Shown piece by piece: positions 28,651-36,407 of a stretch of 64,000 nt of DNA. Position 1 is the stretch's first letter; each line of letters opens with the position of its first letter. This DNA comes from Pseudomonas brenneri (GTDB lineage: Bacteria > Pseudomonadota > Gammaproteobacteria > Pseudomonadales > Pseudomonadaceae). The DNA lies in assembly GCF_007858285.1 (NCBI RefSeq), contig NZ_VFIL01000004.1:62001-126000 (forward strand), written 5' to 3'. The notes below the pieces were generated by a model, which had not been told where the DNA came from, did no database searches, and saw only the letters and a program-made list of their open reading frames with translations. Position numbers and translations under genes: made by a program.

Positions 28651-29928
28651 TTAGAAGGTGCTGGTATTGCCGTACTTTTCCAGTATCTTCAGGCGTTTGG
28701 ATGGCTGGATATTGGCCAGGGTGACATCCCCCGAATAGTGCCGAAGTACCCGGTGATCCATACGTCGGCGCCACAAGTAAGGGACATAGGCCCAGACAAT
28801 CATGCTGGCGTAGCCATACGGCAGTTGTGGCGATTCATCAAAGTGGCGCAGCGACTGATAACTGCGGGTCGGGTTGGCGTGATGATCGGAGTGACGCTGC
28901 AACTGGAACAGGAAGATATTGGTGACAATACGGTTACTGTTCCACGAATGGCGCGGCGAACACCGCTCATAGCGACCATTGGGCAACTTCTGGCGTTTAA
29001 GCCCGTAGTGCTCGACATAGTTCACCACTTCCAGCAACGAGAAGCCGTAGATACCCTGGATCAACAGGAATGGAATCACCGCCACACCCAGCCAGGCAAT
29101 CATTGCACCCCACAGCACCACGCTGTACATCCAGGCGCTGAGCACGCCGTTCTTCCAGTGCCAGGCCGGCAGGCCGAGCTTGCGCAGGCGTTCGCGTTCC
29201 AGGTTCCAGGCCGAGCGCGCACTGAACCACACCGAGCGCGGCAGGAACGCCCAGAAGCTCTCCCCCAGCCTGGAACTGGCCGGATCTTCCGGGGTGGCGA
29301 CGCGTACGTGATGGCCACGGTTGTGTTCGGTATAGAAGTGCCCGTAGAAGGTCGGCGCCAGGGTGATCTTCGCCAGCACGATCTCCAGCAGGCGCGGCTT
29401 GTGCCCCAGTTCATGGGCGGTGTTGATCGCGATCCCGGTGGCGGCGCCGGTGGACATGGCCATGCCCAGGTAGGTGAACCAACTGACCTCGCCGTGCAGT
29501 TGCACCCGGGCAGTCAGGAAGCTGGCGGTTTGCGCCATCCAGCCCGAAGGGTCCAGGGACGCCGTAAGTTGCAACAACCCGCCGTTGATCATCCAGTCAA
29601 TGCCGCTGACGGCCATCCAACCGGTCATCACCAGGGAGGAAATCACCAGCAGCACCCCGGTGTAGACAATCCAGCGATAGTACTTCTGCGATTCAAGGCC
29701 GCTGACCGCAGATTCCGGCGGGTTGCTGACGTCTTCGCCAAGCAGGCCGTCGATCAGCGGGATCAGGCCGAAAATCACCAGCACACCCACCCACCACAGT
29801 TCTTGTACACCGGTGGTGATGGCCAGGGCGCCGGACAGCAGCGGGGTTGCCAACGGCATGATGCCGAGCCACCACAGGTGGCGCTTGCCATCGGTCCAGA
29901 CGTGCGGGGCAGCCAGGGTCTGATTCAT
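28651..29928 (-). CDS. alkB: Alkane 1-monooxygenase
   Basis: Membrane di-iron hydroxylase that adds oxygen to the terminal carbon of n-alkanes. The 425-residue protein keeps every histidine box: HELGHK (172-177), EHNRGHH (201-207), NYVEHYGL (303-310, the AlkB hallmark) and LQRHSDHH (343-350). Six hydrophobic helices are visible. The start at 29928 gives MNQTLAAP with GGAGG nearby; a longer in-frame start at 30027 is Cys/Pro-rich and unlikely. It needs rubredoxin and a reductase, neither of which is encoded in this window. It heads the alkB-pra-pra run. Confidence 0.93.
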   Translation of the reverse strand: MNQTLAAPHVWTDGKRHLWWLGIMPLATPLLSGALAITTGVQELWWVGVLVIFGLIPLIDGLLGEDVSNPPESAVSGLESQKYYRWIVYTGVLLVISSLVMTGWMAVSGIDWMINGGLLQLTASLDPSGWMAQTASFLTARVQLHGEVSWFTYLGMAMSTGAATGIAINTAHELGHKPRLLEIVLAKITLAPTFYGHFYTEHNRGHHVRVATPEDPASSRLGESFWAFLPRSVWFSARSAWNLERERLRKLGLPAWHWKNGVLSAWMYSVVLWGAMIAWLGVAVIPFLLIQGIYGFSLLEVVNYVEHYGLKRQKLPNGRYERCSPRHSWNSNRIVTNIFLFQLQRHSDHHANPTRSYQSLRHFDESPQLPYGYASMIVWAYVPYLWRRRMDHRVLRHYSGDVTLANIQPSKRLKILEKYGNTSTF

Positions 29929-30254
29929 GGCAACCTCCGGGCGCACTGCGCGGCAGGGAGTGGGAGCGAAGCAACAGGGGCAGAAAACAGGTTCAGGCAG
30001 CAGTGAAAGCCACTTGAAATCAACCATGCGATAAAAGGCGTTTTTTTCATTATTTTATTCGCTCTTAGGCATTTCAAAAATCATTTCAAAATAAATATTG
30101 AAATATTTTTTTAAATAAATAGCGCGGAACCGTTAGGTCGTCAACTACTTTTTCGAGGCCTTTTCGACGTGACCGGGCAGTCTCTTTTTCATCCATTCGG
30201 TCAGGTGTCTAGGGCAAGCGTTACCGCGTCTCGACCACGCCGTGGGGTTCATGA
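29929..30254. other. alkB upstream region
   Basis: A non-coding gap. The 30035-30125 part is strikingly A+T-rich for this genome and carries the candidate operator at 30073-30102. The rest (30126-30254), next to the hydrolase stop codon, shows no gene or clear terminator. Confidence 0.5.
30073..30102. promoter_or_regulatory. Candidate operator upstream of alkB: three half-sites
   Basis: TTCAA at 30073, TTCAA at 30085 and TTGAA at 30098; the last two form ATTTCAA-N8-TTGAAAT. The site lies 145-174 bases upstream of the alkB start. The inverted pair TTCAA-N8-TTGAA is identical in layout to the one upstream of fadE. Confidence 0.5.
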
Positions 30255-31253
30255 TTATTTACTCGCCAGTGCAAATGGCGGGTGCAGGACAGTGGCGCTT
30301 TCCACCGGCTGGCGGCGTTTGGCAACCTGTTGGACCAGTGCGGCCACCCGCTCTGTCGCGGTGATCGGCAGCATATGGCCGCGCCCCTCGACCAACTGCA
30401 GCTTCAGCCCCGGCACCTTGTCCGCCAGGGCCTGACCGTGCTTTCGAAAGTCCAGCACCTTGTCCCGTGAGCCATAGATCAGGCCGATGGGCAGGCGCAA
30501 CTGCGGGTAGCGCTTGACCATCTCCGGCAGGTACTCGTTGACCAGGCCGATCTCGGTGGAGGCGGCATAGAAGTTGTCGGGGCGCATGCCCAGCATCCCG
30601 CCGCCACGGGTGGCGAAGTCGGCCGGTGCCGGGTCGGGAGCGAACACGCCCTTGACCACCGCACCGCTGGTGAGCATGCCGATGGGTATGGTCAGCGTGC
30701 GCGACACCCAGCGCCGCAGCCAGGCCGGGCGCACGGCCAGTGACAAAAAGACCAGGGGAAGCATGCGTTGGGGATGGGTCAATGGCGCCACCAGCACCAG
30801 CCCGGACACAGCGTGGGGATGGTCCAGGGCCAGGGCCAGGGAAATCGCCCCGCCCAGGGAGTGCCCCAGCACCAAGGGCTGGCCCAGGTCCAGGGTCTGG
30901 ATAAAGGTCGCCACTTGCCGGGCCTGGCTTTGCAGGTCGGCGCCGGTGCCTTTATGCCGGGTGGAATAGCCTGAACCGGGGCGGTCCAGGGTGATCACCC
31001 GAAAGTGCTCGCGCAATTGCGCAGACAAGGCATACGTCAGGTTGCGACTGCTGCCCATCAGGCCGTGGATCATCACCAGCGGCGGGCCCTTGCCCTCGTC
31101 TACATAATGAAAGCGCTCGCCATCCACCTCCAGAAAGCGCCCGTTGCTTGGAACAGCCGCTTCGATACGACGCGTCATCCAGGCACTCAAGCCCCACAAC
31201 GCCGCACTTGCGCCGATAAACACACCCGCAGCGACAACCCATTCGACAGCCAT
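30255..31253 (-). CDS. Alpha/beta hydrolase (esterase-like, EstF1-like context)
   Basis: A 332-residue hydrolase with an N-terminal membrane anchor (VAAGVFIGASAALWGLSAW). It has an HGLMGSS oxyanion loop, DRPGSGYS, the nucleophile elbow GHSLGG, the acid in YGSRDKVLD and the catalytic His in GRGHMLP. The start at 31253 (MAVEWVV) is chosen because GAGGACC lies upstream. It is divergent from a Baeyer-Villiger monooxygenase operon; such BVMOs make esters, and an ester hydrolase beside them is the arrangement I recall from the BmoF1/AdhF1/EstF1 cluster of P. fluorescens. Confidence 0.8.
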   Translation of the reverse strand: MAVEWVVAAGVFIGASAALWGLSAWMTRRIEAAVPSNGRFLEVDGERFHYVDEGKGPPLVMIHGLMGSSRNLTYALSAQLREHFRVITLDRPGSGYSTRHKGTGADLQSQARQVATFIQTLDLGQPLVLGHSLGGAISLALALDHPHAVSGLVLVAPLTHPQRMLPLVFLSLAVRPAWLRRWVSRTLTIPIGMLTSGAVVKGVFAPDPAPADFATRGGGMLGMRPDNFYAASTEIGLVNEYLPEMVKRYPQLRLPIGLIYGSRDKVLDFRKHGQALADKVPGLKLQLVEGRGHMLPITATERVAALVQQVAKRRQPVESATVLHPPFALASK

Positions 31254-31408
31254 AGCTCGGTCCTCTGCTTCCCTGCTGCTGGCGATCCGACCGGTATTGG
31301 TCAAGACCTCAGCCATCGTCCACACCCTGGACTTCAACTACGTGCGCAAAAGGTTCGTCCGTCGGACAAATCGCACATAAAGGACAAGGCTCTAGCGTAG
31401 GCGATATT

Positions 31409-31439
31409 TTCAGGTAGATTATTTAAAATCTTTTTTAAA
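31409..31439. promoter_or_regulatory. Candidate operator upstream of the BVMO operon: three half-sites at 13-bp spacing
   Basis: TTCAG at 31409, TTTAA at 31422 and TTAAA at 31435; the last two form TTTAAAA-N4-TTTTAAA, i.e. TTTAA-N8-TTAAA. The same geometry occurs upstream of fadE and alkB with TTCAA/TTGAA halves. It lies between the divergent hydrolase and BVMO genes, 116-146 bases before the BVMO start. Confidence 0.45.
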
Positions 31440-31554
31440 ATAATAAATACAATTTTTCTTTGCAATGGTGTTCTATCTAAAAGCCAAAAACAAAAACAGG
31501 AGCACATCCGATGTCAAAACCCGTCAGGCGCCCACAGCCCACGAGGGACACCCT

Positions 31555-33111
31555 ATGAATGCCTCTACCCGCCCGAGCGGCCCGGCAGATTGCGTAGACA
31601 TCGCCATCATTGGCTCAGGCTTTGCCGGCCTGTGCATGGCGATCAAACTCAAGCAAGCCGGGCTCGACGACTTCTTCATCGCCGAACAGGCCGATTCCCT
31701 GGGCGGCACCTGGCGCGACAACCACTACCCGGGCTGCGCCTGTGATGTGCAATCCCACGTCTATTCGTTTTCGTTTGCGCCCAACCCGGACTGGACCCGA
31801 CAGTTCGCCCCCCAGGCGGAAATCCGCGCCTACCTGGAGCAATGTGCGCAACGCTTTGAATTGGCGCCGTACCTGCGCTTTGGCATGGGTCTTACACGGG
31901 CGGTGTTCGATGAGCAACTGCAACGCTGGCAGTTGCAGTTCAGCAATGGCCGCCACGTCAGTGCACGGGTGCTGGTGTCGGGGATGGGCGGTCTGTCACG
32001 TCCGGCGCTGCCGGATATTGCGGGGCTGGACAGTTTCAAGGGCAAGCGCTTTCACTCCCAGCAGTGGGACCACGAGTATTCATTGAAGGGCAAGCGCGTG
32101 GCGGTGATTGGCACCGGCGCCAGTGCCATCCAGTTCGTGCCGCAGATCGCCCCGCAGGTGGCGCACCTGGACCTGTTCCAGCGCACCCCGCCGTGGATCA
32201 TGCCCAAGCCGGACCGGCCCATTTCACGTGTTGAGCGCTGGGCCTTCAAGCACCTGCCGTTCACCCAGCGCCTGGTGCGCGGGGCCTTCTACTGGGCCCT
32301 GGAAGGCCGAGTCGTAGGGTTTGCGCTGCACCCGCGGCTGATGAAAATGGTGCAGAAAATCGCCCTGCGCCATCTGCACAAACAAGTGGCGCGCCCTTCC
32401 CTGCGCAAGGTGCTGCGGCCGGACTACACCATCGGCTGCAAGCGCGTGCTGATCTCCAATGACTACTACCCGGCGCTGTCACGCAGCAATGTCGAGGTGG
32501 TTACCGAGCATGTGCTGCGGATCGAAGCCGACGGCGTCATCACCGCCGATGGCATCAAGCACCCGGCTGACTGCCTGATCTTCGGCACCGGGTTCCAGGC
32601 CGCCGATCCCCTGCCCCGCGACTGCATCATCGGGCGCGACGGCGTGGACCTGATGGACACCTGGCGCGATGGCGCCCATGCGTACAAGGGCACCACCGTG
32701 CCGGGCTATCCAAACCTGTTCCTGATCGTCGGGCCCAACACCGGGCTGGGCCACAACTCGATGATTCTGATGATCGAGGCGCAAGTCACCTACATCCTCG
32801 ACGCCCTGCAACAGATGCGCCGCCAGCAAATTGCCACGGTGGACGTCAAGCCAGCGGTGGAAAGCGCCTACAACCTGCACATCCAGGAAAAACTCCAGCG
32901 CACCATCTGGAACACCGGCGGCTGTCGCAGTTGGTACCTCGACCCGCGCACCGGCAAAAACACCACGTTGTGGCCCGGTTCGACCTGGCGCTTCAAACAG
33001 GTCACCCGCCAGTTCGCCTTGCGCGATTATCACGTCACGCCGTTGGTTAGCGGCACCGCACTGCATCCCCTCGCGCCGCCCCACTCCACCGCAGAAGGAA
33101 GCCTGTCATGA
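31555..33111 (+). CDS. Baeyer-Villiger monooxygenase (type I FAD/NADPH)
   Basis: Inserts oxygen next to a ketone to give an ester. The 518-residue protein has an FAD Rossmann motif IIGSGFAG (about residues 18-25), the exact type I BVMO fingerprint FxGxxxHxxxW as FKGKRFHSQQW (about 161-171) and a second dinucleotide motif IGTGASAIQF. GAGGG sets the start at 31555; an upstream in-frame start at 31465 lacks a site. It overlaps the SDR by ATGA. Close relatives act on aliphatic ketones; the AlmA-like long-chain alkane hydroxylases are the main alternative, but the BVMO fingerprint favours ketone oxidation. Confidence 0.88.
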   Translation: MNASTRPSGPADCVDIAIIGSGFAGLCMAIKLKQAGLDDFFIAEQADSLGGTWRDNHYPGCACDVQSHVYSFSFAPNPDWTRQFAPQAEIRAYLEQCAQRFELAPYLRFGMGLTRAVFDEQLQRWQLQFSNGRHVSARVLVSGMGGLSRPALPDIAGLDSFKGKRFHSQQWDHEYSLKGKRVAVIGTGASAIQFVPQIAPQVAHLDLFQRTPPWIMPKPDRPISRVERWAFKHLPFTQRLVRGAFYWALEGRVVGFALHPRLMKMVQKIALRHLHKQVARPSLRKVLRPDYTIGCKRVLISNDYYPALSRSNVEVVTEHVLRIEADGVITADGIKHPADCLIFGTGFQAADPLPRDCIIGRDGVDLMDTWRDGAHAYKGTTVPGYPNLFLIVGPNTGLGHNSMILMIEAQVTYILDALQQMRRQQIATVDVKPAVESAYNLHIQEKLQRTIWNTGGCRSWYLDPRTGKNTTLWPGSTWRFKQVTRQFALRDYHVTPLVSGTALHPLAPPHSTAEGSLS

Positions 33112-34004
33112 AGTCATTCAATGGCCGTGTGGCGGCCATCACCGGGGCCGCCTCAGGCATGGGTCGCGCCTTGGCCCTGGCCCTGGCGCGCGAGGGGTGT
33201 CACCTGGCGCTGGCAGACAAGAACCAGGCCGGTTTGCAAGAAACCGTGGAGCTGATCCAGCGCGGCACCCTGGCACCGGTCCGCGTGACCTCCCGGGAGG
33301 TGGATGTGTCCGACCGCCAGGCCATGGAGGACTGGGCAGCCAATTGTGCGGCGGAGCACGGCCAGGTCAACCTGATCTTCAACAATGCCGGGGTGGCCTT
33401 GTCGAGTACCGTGGAAGGTGTGGACTACGCCGATCTTGAATGGATCGTCGGCATCAACTTCTGGGGCGTGGTCTACGGCACCAAGGCCTTTCTGCCCTAC
33501 CTCAAGGCCAGCGGCGACGGGCATGTGGTCAACACCTCCAGCGTGTTCGGCCTGTTCGCCCAACCCGGCATGAGCGGCTACAACGCCACCAAGTTCGCGG
33601 TGCGCGGCTTCACCGAATCCTTGCGCCAGGAGTTGGATTTGCAACGCAGCGGGGTCTCGGCCACCTGCGTGCATCCTGGCGGGATCCGTACCGATATCTG
33701 CCGCAGCAGCCGGATCGACGCGAACATGACCGGGTTCCTGATCCACAGCGAACAACAGGCCCGCGCCGACTTCGAGAAGCTGTTTATCACTGACGCCGAC
33801 CAAGCCGCCAAGGTGATCCTGCAAGGCGTGCGCAAGAACAAGCGCCGCGTGCTGATTGGTCGCGATGCCTACGCCCTGGACTTGCTCGCACGCTTTCTGC
33901 CGGCGGCCTATCAGGCGCTGGTGGTCTTTGCCAGCCGGCGCATGGCACCGAAAAAGCGCAAGGCCCCGGTGCCCACCCCCATCACTGAACAGGAGTCGCC
34001 ATAA
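33108..34004 (+). CDS. Short-chain dehydrogenase/reductase (secondary alcohol dehydrogenase candidate)
   Basis: A 298-residue SDR with TGAASGMGRALA (cofactor loop), NNAGVAL, Ser of NTSSVFGLFAQPG and the YNATK active site. A C-terminal tail ends in Lys-rich MAPKKRKAPVP. It overlaps the BVMO by 4 bases and the di-iron gene by 1 base (TAATG). By context it would oxidise a secondary alcohol to the ketone used by the BVMO. Confidence 0.85.
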   Translation: MKSFNGRVAAITGAASGMGRALALALAREGCHLALADKNQAGLQETVELIQRGTLAPVRVTSREVDVSDRQAMEDWAANCAAEHGQVNLIFNNAGVALSSTVEGVDYADLEWIVGINFWGVVYGTKAFLPYLKASGDGHVVNTSSVFGLFAQPGMSGYNATKFAVRGFTESLRQELDLQRSGVSATCVHPGGIRTDICRSSRIDANMTGFLIHSEQQARADFEKLFITDADQAAKVILQGVRKNKRRVLIGRDAYALDLLARFLPAAYQALVVFASRRMAPKKRKAPVPTPITEQESP

Positions 34005-34843
34005 TGCTGCCCATTCGCCGCGACCTGCATTTTGCCCTGCCCGCCGAGCGCATCAAGGACTGGCACGAGCAAGGTCCCTTTATCACGCATTTTTTCAATG
34101 CCCTGTCGCTGCTGTTTCCCCAGGGTGAACTGTTCTTCATGGACAGCGTGCGCCACTATCGCCAGCGCATCGACGACCCGGTATTAAAGAAGGAAATCCA
34201 GGGATTTATCGGCCAGGAAGCCATGCACAGCCGTGAACATGTGGCCTATAACGATCTGCTGCAAGCCGCCGGGCTGCCGGCCCATCTGCTCGACCGTCGG
34301 TTGAAATTCATCCTCGACCTGCAAAAGAAGCACTTGCCGCCGTCCTTCAACCTGGCGGTGACCATTGCCCTGGAACACTACACCGCGATGCTCGCGGAAA
34401 TCCTGCTCAGCGATCCCACGCGCTTTGGGGATTCGCTCAAGGGCTACCAGCAGATGTGGTATTGGCACGCGCTTGAGGAAACGGAACACAAGGCCGTGGC
34501 CTTCGATGTGTGGAACCGCGTAATCAAGCCAGGGCCCAGGCGCTATTTGCTGCGCACCGGGACCATGCTGTTTACCACGGTGTTTTTCTGGCTGGTGGTG
34601 TTTGATTTCCACCTGCGCCTGCTGTTCGCCGACCGCCGCGCGGGTGGGCATCTGAAGGGGTTTTGGCGGATGCTGAAGTTTCTCTACGGCACTAGGGGCG
34701 TATTCCCGCGCATGGCCCGGCCGTGGCTGCATTACTTCAAGCCGGGGTTTCATCCATGGGATCACGACAACCGCGCGCGGCTGGAAGGGATCGATAAGCT
34801 GGTTGAAGAGATAGAGCGCACCAACGCCGTTGCCGGGGCCTGA
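34004..34843 (+). CDS. Ferritin-like di-iron protein (usually named 'metal-dependent hydrolase', PF10118 type)
   Basis: A 279-residue protein of the family annotated as predicted metal-dependent hydrolase. The sequence carries Glu42, then ExxH at 72-75 (EAMH), then Glu124, then ExxH at 159-162 (ETEH). The spacing of about 30, 52 and 35 residues is the helix pattern of four-helix-bundle carboxylate di-iron enzymes (E...ExxH...E...ExxH). A hydrophobic segment near 185-207 (GTMLFTTVFFWLVVFDFHLRLL) may anchor it in the membrane. The TAATG overlap with the SDR implies joint expression with BVMO and SDR. I infer a di-iron oxygenase or oxidase; the substrate is unknown. Confidence 0.7.
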   Translation: MLPIRRDLHFALPAERIKDWHEQGPFITHFFNALSLLFPQGELFFMDSVRHYRQRIDDPVLKKEIQGFIGQEAMHSREHVAYNDLLQAAGLPAHLLDRRLKFILDLQKKHLPPSFNLAVTIALEHYTAMLAEILLSDPTRFGDSLKGYQQMWYWHALEETEHKAVAFDVWNRVIKPGPRRYLLRTGTMLFTTVFFWLVVFDFHLRLLFADRRAGGHLKGFWRMLKFLYGTRGVFPRMARPWLHYFKPGFHPWDHDNRARLEGIDKLVEEIERTNAVAGA

Positions 34844-34868
34844 TCTTATAGGTTTGGCCAAATACCGC

Positions 34869-34968
34869 TGTAGGAGCGAGCTTGCTCGCGAAGGTCGTCA
34901 ACGATAACGCGGGTTGCCTGGGTAAACGCGTTGTCGTTAAGTTTTTCGCGAGCAAGCTCGCTCCTACA
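34869..34968. repeat. REPIN (GAGCGAGCTTGCTCGCGA class)
   Basis: TGTAGGAGCGAGCTTGCTCG at the left is a perfect inverted match to CGAGCAAGCTCGCTCCTACA at the right, with GTCGTCAACG / CGTTGTCG pairing further in. It lies between convergent genes. Confidence 0.9.
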
Positions 34969-35021
34969 GTTGGTATTAGGACAAGTCACCTTGCCCCAGG
35001 TTTGATCAGGCACTGCACGGG

Positions 35022-36407
35022 TCAGACCGTGCGGGAAAACTGGCCCTTCTGCTGCCCGCCCAAGTACGCATCAAACGCCATCGCCACGCTGCGCACCATC
35101 AATTGCCCCTGGGGCAGCAGTTGCACGGCATCGTCCTGGATATGCAGCAAACCATCCGCCACTTGCTCATCGAGGCGCGACAGGGCCTGAGCGAAGTACT
35201 CGGTAAACTGGATCGCGTGCCCCGCCTCGACCCCGGCAAAGTCAATACGCCCGTGGCACATCAGGCCGTTGATCACGTCGCGACGCAGCACGTCATCCGC
35301 GTTCAGGCGGTAGCCGCGCTGCACCGGCAACAAGCCGGCGTCGATACGTGCGTAGTACTGGGACAACTCCTTGACGCTCTGGCTGTAGCTGTCGCCCACC
35401 TTGCCGATGGCCGAGACACCGAGCCCGATCAGGTCGCAATCGGCATGGGTCGAGTAGCCCTGGAAATTACGCTGCAAGGTGCCATTGGCCCGGGCCAGGG
35501 CCAGTTCATCGTCGGGCAAGGCAAAGTGATCCATGCCGATATACACATAACCGGCCTCGGTCAGCCGGCGAATGGTCAACTCCAGCAATTCCAGCTTGCG
35601 CTCCGGCGGTGGCATGTCTTCGGGGCGAATCATGCGCTGGGCACGGATTTGTGTCGGCAGGTGCGCGTAGCTGTAGGCCGCCACGCGGTCGGGACGCAAG
35701 GCAATCAGCTTGCCCAGGGTCACGTCGAAACTGGCCACGGTCTGCAACGGCAGGCCATAGATCAGATCTACGCTGATCGACTTGAACCGCGCCTCACGCG
35801 CCGCCGAGACCAGTTGCACGATCTGCTCTTCGCTCTGCACACGGTTGACTGCCGCCTGCACATCCGCATCAAAGTCCTGCACGCCAAAACTCAGGCGATT
35901 GAAACCCAGCCCGCGCAAGTTGTGGATCCGCTCGACACTGATGGTGCGCGGGTCCACTTCAATGGAAAACTCATGGCGATCACTGGTATCCAGGCTGAAC
36001 CCTTGGGCCAGGCAGTCCATCAACTCGGCCAGTTGCCCATCGTCCAGGTAGGTCGGCGTACCGCCCCCCAAGTGCAACTGGGTCAGCGGCCGCGCGCGGT
36101 CGAACAGCGCCGCCTGCATCTGGATTTCACGCTTGAGGTAGCTCAGGTACTCCACCGCGCGGTGGGTCTTGCGCGTGATGATCTTGTGGCAGCCGCAGTA
36201 GTAGCAAAGGCTCTGGCAGAACGGGACGTGGATGTACACCGACAACGCCTTGGGCGCCACCGCGTGGTTGCTGGTCGCGACCGCCTGCTGGTAGTCATCC
36301 AGGGCAAAGGCTGAGTGAAACTGCGGCGCAGTCGGGTACGAGGTGTAGCGCGGCCCCGGGCGGTCGTATTTCTGCACCAGGGCCCGGTTGAACTCAAACG
36401 CTTTCAT
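35022..36407 (-). CDS. hemN: Oxygen-independent coproporphyrinogen III dehydrogenase
   Basis: Radical-SAM haem biosynthesis enzyme that decarboxylates coproporphyrinogen III without oxygen. The 461-residue protein has the HemN cluster motif: Cys64, Cys68, Cys71 and Cys73 in VPFCQSLCYYCGCHK, the GGGTP SAM-binding motif and the N-terminal YDRPGPRYTSYPTA signature. The start at 36407 (MKAFEF) is set by family alignment. It overlaps the end of the upstream paralogue by 14 bases, so translation is probably coupled and both follow the ANR box at 37778. Confidence 0.95.
   Translation of the reverse strand: MKAFEFNRALVQKYDRPGPRYTSYPTAPQFHSAFALDDYQQAVATSNHAVAPKALSVYIHVPFCQSLCYYCGCHKIITRKTHRAVEYLSYLKREIQMQAALFDRARPLTQLHLGGGTPTYLDDGQLAELMDCLAQGFSLDTSDRHEFSIEVDPRTISVERIHNLRGLGFNRLSFGVQDFDADVQAAVNRVQSEEQIVQLVSAAREARFKSISVDLIYGLPLQTVASFDVTLGKLIALRPDRVAAYSYAHLPTQIRAQRMIRPEDMPPPERKLELLELTIRRLTEAGYVYIGMDHFALPDDELALARANGTLQRNFQGYSTHADCDLIGLGVSAIGKVGDSYSQSVKELSQYYARIDAGLLPVQRGYRLNADDVLRRDVINGLMCHGRIDFAGVEAGHAIQFTEYFAQALSRLDEQVADGLLHIQDDAVQLLPQGQLMVRSVAMAFDAYLGGQQKGQFSRTV

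Noticed and set aside
31465..31554. Longer N terminus for the BVMO
   Set aside because: The extension is Lys/Asn/Thr-rich and has no ribosome site; GAGGG before 31555 decides the start.
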